Shown: piece by piece, positions 41,440 through 49,018 of the stretch
Layout: the number at the start of each line of letters is the position of its first letter
How positions within the stretch are numbered: position 1 is the stretch's first letter
NCBI GenBank assembly: GCA_965211775.1
Contig: OZ242974.1
Span: 3,348,001 to 3,412,000 of the forward strand
Origin: Thiodiazotropha sp040506975
GTDB taxonomy: Bacteria; Pseudomonadota; Gammaproteobacteria; Chromatiales; Chromatiaceae
DNA length: 64,000 nt
Direction of reading: 5' to 3'
Notes under the pieces: generated by a model
What the model saw: only the letters and a program-made list of their open reading frames with translations
Database searches by the model: none
Told to the model about the DNA's origin: nothing
Program-made: the position numbers and the translations under genes

Positions 41440-42075
41440 GTATCCCCCGGCAAAGCCGGGGGCTTTAGTTGTGAACCGCTCGAAGCGGTCTGTAAAACGG
41501 AGCCTATTGGCTCCTTGAGCCCCTCAAAGGGGCTGTTACATCAACTGTAACTGATCAATCCTACGGTCTTCCGCTTCCTGCTGCCGTATATACTCCCGAA
41601 TCACCTGCTCATCCCTGCCTACCGTCGAGGTAAAATATCCCCTGGCCCAGAAATGATGGCCAACATAGTTCCTTTTCCGACCCAGGTAGGTACGGGCTAT
41701 GTGGATCGCACTTTTACCTTTGATAAACCCAACTACCTGCGATACCGCATATTTTGGTGGTATCGATATCATCATATGAACATGATCAGCCATAACATGC
41801 CCTTCCTCTATCAAACTCTCTTTCTGCCTCGCCAGCCGATGAAATACCTCTCCAAGCTCCTGCCTGATCTGCCCAAAAAGCGTCTTCCTCCGGTACTTCG
41901 GGATAAACACAATATGGTACTTACACTCCCATCCCGTGTGGCTTAAACTTTCTACTTGTCTCATGGTTTCTCCTTAGCGTGTTGCTTGGCGGCTCACGCT
42001 TTGGGGTTACTATGAGACTCCTGTTTCTGTCAAACTGTTGATGCCTCCCCAGCAGAGCTGGGGGGTCTCCATTTT
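41440..42075 (-). mobile_element. IS200-type element (approximate ends)
   Basis: A single Y1 transposase gene bounded by hairpins, as in IS200. Downstream of the gene is a stem CCCCCGGC/GCCGGGGG at 41444-41462 followed by further short hairpins, and upstream at about 42045-42066 a stem CCCCAGC/GCTGGGG. There are no terminal inverted repeats or target duplication, as expected for the family. Exact ends cannot be fixed from the sequence alone. Confidence 0.75.
41536..41964 (-). CDS. tnpA: IS200/IS605-type Y1 transposase TnpA
   Basis: HUH-type transposase of 142 residues. The conserved start KYHIVFIPKYRRKTLFG, the HUH-like motif DHVHMMISIPP, and the catalytic tyrosine near EQVIREYIRQQ are all present, so it appears intact. 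No TnpB/IscB companion is present, which makes it IS200-like rather than IS605-like. Confidence 0.95.
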   Translation of the reverse strand: MRQVESLSHTGWECKYHIVFIPKYRRKTLFGQIRQELGEVFHRLARQKESLIEEGHVMADHVHMMISIPPKYAVSQVVGFIKGKSAIHIARTYLGRKRNYVGHHFWARGYFTSTVGRDEQVIREYIRQQEAEDRRIDQLQLM

Positions 42076-42079
42076 TGTC

Positions 42080-42217
42080 TAGGGCTGGGGCTGTTTTCGC
42101 CCCCAGCGGCGTTATCATTCGCTCATGTAGAATGACTACACCTCGCTCATTCTGCCTTGCTCTGGGCACAAAAACAGCCCCAGCAGGGCGTATTGGATGA
42201 GTGTTAAAAGGCCCTAA
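42080..42217. repeat. Palindromic intergenic repeat between the IS200 element and fliJ
   Basis: About 138 bases built of nested inverted repeats: TGGGGCTGTTTT near the left pairs with AAAACAGCCCCA near 42170-42181, and a central part has GCTCATGTAGAATGA with a partly inverted copy CTCGCTCATTCT. The right end is ATTGGATGAGTGTTAAAAGG followed by CCCTAA, a degenerate form of the 24172-24227 palindrome arm. No coding capacity. It could be a MITE-like or REP-type unit. Confidence 0.75.
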
Positions 42218-42229
42218 GCAGGCAAAGAA

Positions 42230-42658
42230 CTACTTTTCCCTTTGAGAATGATCGTCATTCTCTTTCTGTTCCAGTCTGTCAGCAATCTTTCGTTCCTGTT
42301 TTTGAAAATTATCAACGGCTTTGTTTAAAGCCTGAGTGCGGCTATGCTTTTTCTTCCAGAAATTCTTTGTGCTGCTATGGTTGATGACGCTCGCCGCCAC
42401 CACCTCCTGCTGCTGGTTGATCGCCTCATCCAGCTTGGCGAGAAAGGCTCGATACTCCTGTAATTGAGTCGCGTTCATACCCTCTCCGGCCATTTTCTTA
42501 AAGCGTTCCAGATACTCCTGATGGTATAATTTGAGCTGTTCCAGCTTTGCTTCCTCCTGCTGCAGACTCTTCTTAGCCTGTCCCATCATACGCGCGGCTT
42601 TCTGCTCTTTTGAGTGGGCGAAGCGCTGAACCGGCTTGAGTCGTTTTGATGGTGACAT
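42230..42658 (-). CDS. fliJ: Flagellar export protein FliJ
   Basis: Coiled-coil protein of 142 residues with long heptad-like helices (KEQKAARMMGQAKKSLQQEEAKLEQLKLYHQEYLERFKK and KAVDNFQKQERKIADRLEQKEND). FliJ is a general chaperone/stalk-like component of the flagellar export ATPase complex. It lies 15 bases after fliI in the conserved fliHIJ order. Downstream, where fliK often follows, there is instead repeat and IS DNA. Confidence 0.9.
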   Translation of the reverse strand: MSPSKRLKPVQRFAHSKEQKAARMMGQAKKSLQQEEAKLEQLKLYHQEYLERFKKMAGEGMNATQLQEYRAFLAKLDEAINQQQEVVAASVINHSSTKNFWKKKHSRTQALNKAVDNFQKQERKIADRLEQKENDDHSQREK

Positions 42659-42673
42659 ATTCTAAATATCCAA

Positions 42674-44089
42674 TTACTGTTCGATGGTTTGAGGTAGATT
42701 GAGCCCTTCAGGTATCTCTATATCATCGACATCTTCAGCGGGAAACAGGGATTCTAGATCCTGCATGCTCTGCTCGAGTGTAACCCTGGTATTCATATCC
42801 TGACGAAGAAATTGGCTTAATGCCGGCATAGCAGAAATAGCGATATCGATCTGTTCATCGCTACCAGCCTCATAGGCGCCAACACTGATCAAATCCCTGT
42901 TCTGTTGATATATAGAGTATAGATGTTTAAACGAACGCGCGGCATCCTGATGGCTGTAGCTGGTGACATCGTTCATTGCACGGCTGATTGAGGCCTCGAT
43001 ATCAATTGCGGGATAGTGGCCTGCATCGGCCAAACGACGGGATAACACGATATGTCCGTCGAGTATCGCCCGGGCTGCATCCGCAATCGGATCGTTCTGG
43101 TCGTCACCTTCAGTGAGTACTGTATAAAAGGCAGTGATCGATCCACCGCCTTTATCCCCGTTCCCGGCCCTTTCCACCAACTGAGGCATTTTGGCAAATA
43201 CGGAGGGCGGATAACCCTTTGTCGCCGGAGGTTCATGGATCGCGAGCGCAATCTCCCGTTGAGCCTGAGCAAAGCGCGTCAAGGAGTCCATAAGCAACAA
43301 AACATGCTTGCCCTGCTCGCGAAAGCTTTCCGCAATACTGGTCGCCAACATTGCACCATGCATGCGCCGCAGAGGTGGATTGTCGGCGGGCACTGCGACC
43401 ACCACTGCCCGTTTCAGGCCCTCCTTGCCGAGAATATTCTCTACAAACTCTTTTACTTCACGGCCACGTTCACCGATCAATGCCACTACCGTGACATCCG
43501 CATTGGTATAGCGTGTCATCATCCCCAGCAAAACACTTTTACCGACACCGGAACCGGCGAACAGCCCCAAACGCTGGCCGCGTCCGACACTGAGAAGGGC
43601 GTTGATGGCGCGGACACCAACATCCAGGGGTTCGCGGATTGGGGTTCTCGCCAGGGGATTGAATGAAGTTCCGGTCAGCGGGCGACGCTCATCGTTGTGA
43701 ATGGGACCGAGTCCGTCCAAGGGTTTGCCGGCACCATCGATGACACGTCCGAGGAGTTGTTCCCCGACAACAGCTTCACATACCCGTCCTGTGGGGATAA
43801 CTCTGGCTCCCTGCTCCAGGCCCTGGATGTCACCGGTCGGCATCAGATAGAGACTCTCCTCACCAAATCCGACAACCTCCGCTTCGATATGGGTTCCGTT
43901 GCTGCTGACCACGTCACACTGTCCGCCGATGGCTGCACGGCAACCGATAGCTTCCAGTGTCAAACCGACCATACGGGTCAGGCGGCCCTCTACCACCAAG
44001 CCGCGGTCGTCCCCCAATCGGTCCTGGTATTGACGCAGTCTTTCTGCCAGGTTCGCCTGACGCTGGGTTACGATGGAATCTGTTGCCAT
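42674..44089 (-). CDS. fliI: Flagellum-specific ATPase FliI
   Basis: Export ATPase of 471 residues, related to the F1 beta subunit. Walker A GSGVGKSVLLGMM and Walker B HVLLLMDSLTRFAQAQREIALA are clear, with GERGREVKEFVEN and TKGYPPSVFAKMPQLVERAGN typical of FliI/YscN. It lies between fliH and fliJ; the gap to fliH is 6 bases. Confidence 0.97.
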   Translation of the reverse strand: MATDSIVTQRQANLAERLRQYQDRLGDDRGLVVEGRLTRMVGLTLEAIGCRAAIGGQCDVVSSNGTHIEAEVVGFGEESLYLMPTGDIQGLEQGARVIPTGRVCEAVVGEQLLGRVIDGAGKPLDGLGPIHNDERRPLTGTSFNPLARTPIREPLDVGVRAINALLSVGRGQRLGLFAGSGVGKSVLLGMMTRYTNADVTVVALIGERGREVKEFVENILGKEGLKRAVVVAVPADNPPLRRMHGAMLATSIAESFREQGKHVLLLMDSLTRFAQAQREIALAIHEPPATKGYPPSVFAKMPQLVERAGNGDKGGGSITAFYTVLTEGDDQNDPIADAARAILDGHIVLSRRLADAGHYPAIDIEASISRAMNDVTSYSHQDAARSFKHLYSIYQQNRDLISVGAYEAGSDEQIDIAISAMPALSQFLRQDMNTRVTLEQSMQDLESLFPAEDVDDIEIPEGLNLPQTIEQ

Positions 44090-44095
44090 TGATGA

Positions 44096-44770
44096 TTACT
44101 CATTTTGACTGTCTACGGCCCGGGTGCTCGCCAGCAACGGGGCAATGAGCGTGGTAAGGCGGGATTCGAGGGTACCGTCGATCTGCGAAATGTCGGTGAC
44201 CACTTTGCACCCGCCACGATTGATGACCGGGTCCTCGATCAGGCTCCAACCCACTTCATTGTCCCCCAATGCGTAGACTTCACGAATCAGCTCTGCATCC
44301 TCCGGATGGAGCAGCAATCGCACATTATTGGAAGAGACAGGTAAAACCGAGAGCGCTTCACGGACCACGCCGACGATCAGATTCGGATCACTCTTCACCT
44401 CACGTCGCAGGAGCTGTTTGACGATTGCGATGACCAGACTCAGCAACTCCTTCTCGACTTGGTCATCCAAATCCCGCAATGGCTCTTCGAAATGGGAAAG
44501 CAGCTTGTTGAGGTGAGCGGTGTAGTGTTGGATATCGCGTTTGACTTGCGCCAGCCCCTCCTTGTGACCGAATTCAAATCCCTCTTGTTTACCCTTCTCG
44601 AAGCCCTCCTCATAGGCCTGTTTTTGAAGTTGTTCCAGTTCACCTGCCATGGGAGGCGCACCAGGTGGTTGTAGGGTTCGCGGCGTCCCCATCTTGCCGT
44701 CACTCATCTCCGGCGGCAGCCACTGCATGACCTGATCAGGGTCGGAATCCTTGTCTGGTCTAGCCCGCAT
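44096..44770 (-). CDS. fliH: Flagellar assembly protein FliH
   Basis: Protein of 224 residues that regulates FliI at the export gate. It contains a Gly-rich coiled-coil stretch (AYEEGFEKGKQEGFEFGHKEGLAQ) and the C-terminal E-subunit-like domain (LLSLVIAIVKQLLRREVKSDPNLIVGVVREAL, GGCKVVTDISQIDGTLESRL). FliG normally precedes it but an IS1380 element begins about 80 bases upstream instead. Confidence 0.93.
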   Translation of the reverse strand: MRARPDKDSDPDQVMQWLPPEMSDGKMGTPRTLQPPGAPPMAGELEQLQKQAYEEGFEKGKQEGFEFGHKEGLAQVKRDIQHYTAHLNKLLSHFEEPLRDLDDQVEKELLSLVIAIVKQLLRREVKSDPNLIVGVVREALSVLPVSSNNVRLLLHPEDAELIREVYALGDNEVGWSLIEDPVINRGGCKVVTDISQIDGTLESRLTTLIAPLLASTRAVDSQNE

Positions 44771-44849
44771 GCTTCATCCGTTTTTAAATTTAGCCGGTGA
44801 TATGGCCAAGCTTGGATGGTTTGCCCTCACTGGGAACCAAACCTCTATC

Positions 44850-46303
44850 AAGCCCTGATTTTCCACCCTCCGGGCAGACTCCCCCTTACCCCCATTGTTG
44901 ATCAACGTGCCGGGGCAGCACTCTGCCGGGCTATCCCGGCTTGAGTCGTGCCGCCACCTGGAAAAACAGCGCCTGATAGGGATAGGTGCTGGAGAGCAGG
45001 AAGCGGATCCGTCGCGTGTTGCGAATGATGACCGCCCCGATCTTGAACAGTTTGAGCCGGATCGTGGTCATCTGTGCACGCGCCAGTTCCGTGCCCTTCA
45101 GCGCGAGGCGCCGGATGGCCTCCATCAGCACATAGGCCAGACTGGACAGCAGTAGACGAAACTGATTGGCCCACCAGTAATGCGCGCTGGTGCGATCGGC
45201 GAACAGCCCCAGTTGCTGCTCCTTGATTCGGTTCTCCATGTCACCACGGGCGCAGTAGAGGTCATCGTAAAGGCGCTGTTTGTCGCCGGCCAGGTTGGTG
45301 ACGATGAAGCGTGGATTTGGCCCCTTGTCGGTGACCTCCAGTTTGGCGATCACCTTGCGACGCGTCTTCCAGGTGCTGGCGGCATAGTGAAACTGAAAGA
45401 ATTCCCGCATCTTCATGCCGGTTCGCTTCGCCAGTTCCTCAACCCACTGCATGGGCTCACGGATACACCGCAGCAAGGCGTCATTCTTGGCGATGCCCAC
45501 GATATAGCCCACAGCGTTGCGCTCGCACCAGCTGAGCATGTGGTGACGGCAAAAGCCGCTATCGCCCCGAAAGATGATACGCACTTCAGGCCAAGCCCGG
45601 CGCAGGCGTTTGACCAACAGCGCCAGAATCGCCCAGGCATGCTTGGGCGCATCGATCCGGCTGGGCCGCAGATAACTCACCAGCAGTTGATCGCCACAAA
45701 AGACATACAGGGGCAGGAAGCAGTAGTGATCGTAGTAGCCGTGAAAGAAGCGGCCTTCCTGGCGGCCATGCACCGGATCATCCGTGGCGTCGAAATCCAG
45801 GATCAGCTCATCGGGTGGTGCATCATATGAGGCAATGAACTGCTCGAGCAGTAGGTTGTGGACATCAACGGCAACCCGGCGATCGACCCGGTTCTCCAGC
45901 CGACAAAGTGTCGACTGGCTGCCCAGTACCTCCTCGCGTTCGATCGAGCTCTGTAGGGCCGGGTCGGTGCGTAGTGTCTGATGGTCGTTCAGATCTTCAT
46001 AACCCAGGCAGAGCCCATAGACTCGCTGGCGCAACAGGCTCAACTGGCTGTGTTCAATATAGCGGGGATCTCGCGGGTCGGGGATGACCGCATCAACCGC
46101 CTCGAGCAATCCCAGACGCCTGTCGATCTCACGCAGCAGCAACACGCCGCCGTCCGAGGTGATATCGCCACCGGAAAACTCGGCTTGAACCTTACGGCGT
46201 TTTAGGGCTGGAAAATCAAAGGCAGTCTGGGTACAGTTTGTCACAGGCAAAATCCTTTCGATTACAGTGTAAGCAACTGAATTATATCGAAGTATCAGGA
46301 TTT
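44850..46303 (-). mobile_element. IS1380-family insertion sequence (approximate ends)
   Basis: One intact transposase gene flanked by matching short end sequences: CCCTGATTTTCC at about 44853-44864 and, inverted, TCCTGATACTTC at about 46288-46300. These share the core CCTGAT and are probably the terminal repeats, but exact ends and a target duplication could not be confirmed. The element lies between fliH and an FHA gene. Confidence 0.7.
44931..46250 (-). CDS. IS1380-family transposase
   Basis: DDE transposase of 439 residues. N-terminal region SGGDITSDGGVLLLREIDRRLGL, first acidic residue in LILDFDATDDPVHGRQEG, second in IIFRGDSGFCRHHML, and the glutamate in RGDMENRIKEQQLGLFADRTS, followed by the typical YWWANQFRLLLSSLAYVLME. 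The frame is intact and GC-rich relative to its neighbours. Confidence 0.95.
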   Translation of the reverse strand: MPVTNCTQTAFDFPALKRRKVQAEFSGGDITSDGGVLLLREIDRRLGLLEAVDAVIPDPRDPRYIEHSQLSLLRQRVYGLCLGYEDLNDHQTLRTDPALQSSIEREEVLGSQSTLCRLENRVDRRVAVDVHNLLLEQFIASYDAPPDELILDFDATDDPVHGRQEGRFFHGYYDHYCFLPLYVFCGDQLLVSYLRPSRIDAPKHAWAILALLVKRLRRAWPEVRIIFRGDSGFCRHHMLSWCERNAVGYIVGIAKNDALLRCIREPMQWVEELAKRTGMKMREFFQFHYAASTWKTRRKVIAKLEVTDKGPNPRFIVTNLAGDKQRLYDDLYCARGDMENRIKEQQLGLFADRTSAHYWWANQFRLLLSSLAYVLMEAIRRLALKGTELARAQMTTIRLKLFKIGAVIIRNTRRIRFLLSSTYPYQALFFQVAARLKPG

Positions 46304-46313
46304 TGCCTTTTTA

Positions 46314-46661
46314 ATGCGTGAAATATTGGGGCTAGGCCCAGCCCCTGCCAACGATCAGTTGACCGGCGAAAATGAGCCGATCGAAAGCGATGAATCGAAA
46401 TCCACGTCAGGCGTACTTCAAATTATTAATGGTGATAACTTCGGAAGAATTATCCCGCTTAACAGGAATATGACCCGGATAGGCCATGCAGGTGGTGATT
46501 GTGCGATGATCGCGCGGAGGGAGAACGGCTATTTTATCACCTTCCTCGAAGGCCCCAACCCTCCCCGCATCAACCGTAAACCGATCGGCAACCAGGCCCA
46601 GCTATTGACGGACGGAGATATTATCGATGTGGGCGGATCGCAAATGCAGTTTCATGATTAG
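46314..46661 (+). CDS. FHA-domain protein, possibly 5'-truncated
   Basis: Protein of 115 residues with a forkhead-associated fold: GVLQIINGDNFGRIIPLNRNMTRIGHAGGDCAMIARRENGYFITF, ending in LTDGDIIDVGGSQMQFHD. The consensus phosphothreonine-binding Arg is present (TRIG), but the usual SRxH turn reads ARRENG, so binding may be altered. It starts about 10 bases after the IS1380 right end, so the original promoter or N-terminus may have been removed. It lies 8 bases before the PilZ gene. Confidence 0.8.
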   Translation: MREILGLGPAPANDQLTGENEPIESDESKSTSGVLQIINGDNFGRIIPLNRNMTRIGHAGGDCAMIARRENGYFITFLEGPNPPRINRKPIGNQAQLLTDGDIIDVGGSQMQFHD

Positions 46662-46669
46662 GAAACGAT

Positions 46670-47038
46670 ATGAATGAACCAGATTCGAAAGAGCGTCGGC
46701 GTTTCCACCGCGTACTCTTCGATGCCCCCGCGACAATCATCAGGAAAAAAAACGCCTATCCCACCACACTGATAGATATCTCACTCAAAGGCGCACTACT
46801 CAAAACACCTGCCGACTGGTCCGGCGAGTTGGGAGAGGAGGTTACTATTGAGGTGATGCTCAACAACGTTGATGCCGTAATTTCCATGCATGCGGTCTGC
46901 GCACACGAAGAGAATCAACATCTCGGGGTATTGTGTGAAAAGATCGATATGGAGAGCATCATGCTGTTGCGCCGCCTGATCGAACTGAATATCGCTGATG
47001 AAGATCAGCTGCAGCGGGACTTGGAAGCGCTGGGCTAA
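46670..47038 (+). CDS. PilZ-domain protein
   Basis: Protein of 122 residues with a PilZ domain that binds cyclic di-GMP: the RxxxR-type motif in ERRRFHRVLFDAPA and the DxSxxG-type motif in IDISLKGALLKTP, followed by LGEEVTIEVMLNN and QHLGVLCEKIDMESIMLLRRLIELN. The nearby EAL/HDOD relic and flagellar genes suggest a motility setting, but the output is unknown. Confidence 0.92.
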   Translation: MNEPDSKERRRFHRVLFDAPATIIRKKNAYPTTLIDISLKGALLKTPADWSGELGEEVTIEVMLNNVDAVISMHAVCAHEENQHLGVLCEKIDMESIMLLRRLIELNIADEDQLQRDLEALG

Positions 47039-47101
47039 CCAGAAAAGAGACAAGATTATTTATACCGTCCCGGATCCCACCGGGTTCACAAACCGTAACA
47101 C

Positions 47102-47311
47102 CTACTCGTTCTCTGAATCCTTCTTTTCCCTTTTACACTGCAGAAACGCCGTCAACGCCACGGCGCCAAACAACGCATAGTAAATAGCATCACTGCGCTC
47201 AACACCAAACAGGAGCGCGCCATAGCCGCCAATGGCCGCACCAATGCCGCCAAAAGCCAGGCCCCGCATGACCCGGCATAAGGTACAGTTTCGGTTATCT
47301 GTATAGGCCAT
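47102..47311 (-). CDS. Small membrane protein
   Basis: About 69 residues from ATG 47311 (MAYTDNRNCTLCRVMRGLAF). Two hydrophobic segments (GLAFGGIGAAIGGYGALLFGV and AIYYALFGAVALTAFLQC) and a charged tail KREKKDSENE. A CxxC near the N-terminus. No family recognised. It follows the DUF1841 gene directly on the same strand. Confidence 0.6.
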   Translation of the reverse strand: MAYTDNRNCTLCRVMRGLAFGGIGAAIGGYGALLFGVERSDAIYYALFGAVALTAFLQCKREKKDSENE

Positions 47312-47739
47312 CAATTCAACAGTGTCCTGATACACTCCAGATAGGCTTGTTCATCCGGCATCCTGTTTGTGGACTGCGCCTCCCATAACATCCGGCCAAG
47401 ACACTCCATCAGCTGATGCTCAGCCTCATGCGCCTCTCCCATGCGTTGACAGAGATGTTGGTAAAACTCGCTGATGCCTGCCGGTCGATCCGTTGATATC
47501 TGCTCCAACAGGCTGATATGCATAGCCATGTGCAGAAACGGATTACTTTGCCCGTCGTCAGCGTGAAATTCCCGCGATAGGAATCGCTCGCTGTCGCTCA
47601 ACATCTGATGGTATTCAGGATGTTCAACAATCACACTGACGACTATTTTCTCCAGCGGTTCTGTCTCTTCACCTGTCAGATGCTTTCGCCATGCCTCAAA
47701 AAAGACCTGGCGTAATTGATTCCTGTCACCGCTGATCAT
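47311..47739 (-). CDS. DUF1841 family protein
   Basis: Protein of 142 residues with the DUF1841 pattern: RNQLRQVFFEAWRKHLTGEETEPLEKIVVSVIVEHPEYH, NPFLHMAMHISLLEQISTDRP and HQLMECLGRMLWEAQ. Mostly helical, soluble, with several histidines. Function unknown. The family is frequent in beta- and gammaproteobacteria. Confidence 0.88.
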   Translation of the reverse strand: MISGDRNQLRQVFFEAWRKHLTGEETEPLEKIVVSVIVEHPEYHQMLSDSERFLSREFHADDGQSNPFLHMAMHISLLEQISTDRPAGISEFYQHLCQRMGEAHEAEHQLMECLGRMLWEAQSTNRMPDEQAYLECIRTLLN

Positions 47740-47761
47740 ACTTAGTAGTTACGGGTGGTGC

Positions 47762-48220
47762 CTAGGGTTGTGTGGCATGCCTTGCGAACTTATCCAGCGC
47801 TCTGGTGACCTTGCCCTTGACCTTGGGCCTGTCATCGATGGCGAATCTGTTGAAAACGTGATCGGGACTATTGTAGCTCAGCCAGACCTTACCTTCCGCA
47901 TCCTGCCAGACCAAAGCCTTCAACGGCAGATCGATACCGACACGCTGATCGCTTGTCATCAGAGCCGTACCAACCTTGGGACTGCCGAAGATAATCAGTT
48001 GGGTGGGACGCAGAGACTTTCCCACCTTTGCCGCCCCGGCGGCATGATCGATTCGGTTGAACACCTTCAAACCGGCCTCTGTCGCTGCCGCTGCAAATCG
48101 GTCGGCTGTCTTTTCCACACCAAACTGACTCTGAACATTGATCAGTCCCGTGTCAGCCTGTGCCATGGAAGCAATCAGCGACAACCAAAAAACCATAAAA
48201 AGAGGGGTTGATTTTTTCAT
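47762..48220 (-). CDS. DUF302-domain exported protein
   Basis: About 152 residues from ATG 48220, which has a GGAG site six bases upstream. Signal peptide MKKSTPLFMVFWLSLIASMAQA, then a DUF302 domain: INVQSQFGVEKTADRFAAAATEAGLKVFNRIDHAAGA, RPTQLIIFGSPKVGTALM and VGIDLPLKALVWQD. DUF302 proteins are common in sulfur-oxidising and other proteobacteria; their ligand is unknown. Confidence 0.9.
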   Translation of the reverse strand: MKKSTPLFMVFWLSLIASMAQADTGLINVQSQFGVEKTADRFAAAATEAGLKVFNRIDHAAGAAKVGKSLRPTQLIIFGSPKVGTALMTSDQRVGIDLPLKALVWQDAEGKVWLSYNSPDHVFNRFAIDDRPKVKGKVTRALDKFARHATQP

Positions 48221-48277
48221 CGTCATCTCCGTTGATAAGCCTGAATAATCTAGCAAGCCGCAATTCAGGCGGGTTTT

Positions 48278-48910
48278 TCATATGCACTTATCCCGATATT
48301 CACACAAGTCTTCAATGACACAGCTCCCACATCGAGGCTTGCGTGCTATACAAGTATATCGCCCGTGTAATATCAGCCAATGATGCGCATCTTGCAAGAA
48401 TGGCTGAGGTATATGACGTAAAAGGTTTCTTTCAACTTCCAATGGCGTCTTGCCCGGCGCCAGGCGGGTTCGGTTGGCAACCCGAAAAATATGGGTATCC
48501 ACCGCCATGGTGGGTTGACCGAAAGCTGTATTCAAAACCACGTTGGCCGTCTTTCGACCCACACCCGGCAATCTCTCCAGCGCTTTACGCGTATCCGGCA
48601 CTTCGCTTCCGTACTCTTCGATTAAAATACGGCATGTTTCGACAATATTCTTGGCTTTACTGTTGAACAGCCCTATGGTTCTGATATAACGCTTTAACCC
48701 TTCCACACCGAGTGCGAGAATCTTCTCAGGTGTATTTGCCAGGGGAAAAAGCTGTTGTGTCGCCTTATTCACGCTCTTGTCTGTTGCCTGTGCCGACAGG
48801 ATCACCGCCACGAGCAGTTCAAAAGAGGTATTGTAGCTGAGTTCGGTGGTGGGATCGGGATTATCCGCCTGCAAACGCTCGAAGATTGCCTGGCGTTTCG
48901 GTTTATTCAT
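48278..48910 (-). CDS. nth: Endonuclease III
   Basis: Base-excision repair glycosylase/lyase of about 210 residues. The helix-hairpin-helix motif LERLPGVGRKTANVVLNTAFG with the catalytic lysine in GVGRKTA, the catalytic aspartate in MAVDTHIFRVANR, and the C-terminal 4Fe-4S motif CIARKPRCGSCVIEDLC (CX6CX2CX5C) are all visible. The start is ATG 48910 (MNKPKRQAIFERL); an upstream ATG at 48925 adds five residues. Confidence 0.96.
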   Translation of the reverse strand: MNKPKRQAIFERLQADNPDPTTELSYNTSFELLVAVILSAQATDKSVNKATQQLFPLANTPEKILALGVEGLKRYIRTIGLFNSKAKNIVETCRILIEEYGSEVPDTRKALERLPGVGRKTANVVLNTAFGQPTMAVDTHIFRVANRTRLAPGKTPLEVERNLLRHIPQPFLQDAHHWLILHGRYTCIARKPRCGSCVIEDLCEYRDKCI

Positions 48911-49018
48911 ATGAAATTGTTGCAAACATTACAGTCTAGTCTGAATACGGGCATAGGCTTCAAGGGAGAGATATCGCATTATGCATAATCATCCCGTTAT
49001 TCAAAATAACATGACAGG

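Noticed and set aside
41444..41535. Cluster of short hairpins near 41.45-41.53 kb considered as a CRISPR-like or attenuator array
   Set aside because: Stems differ in sequence and there are no regular repeat and spacer units; they fit the structured end of an IS200 element.
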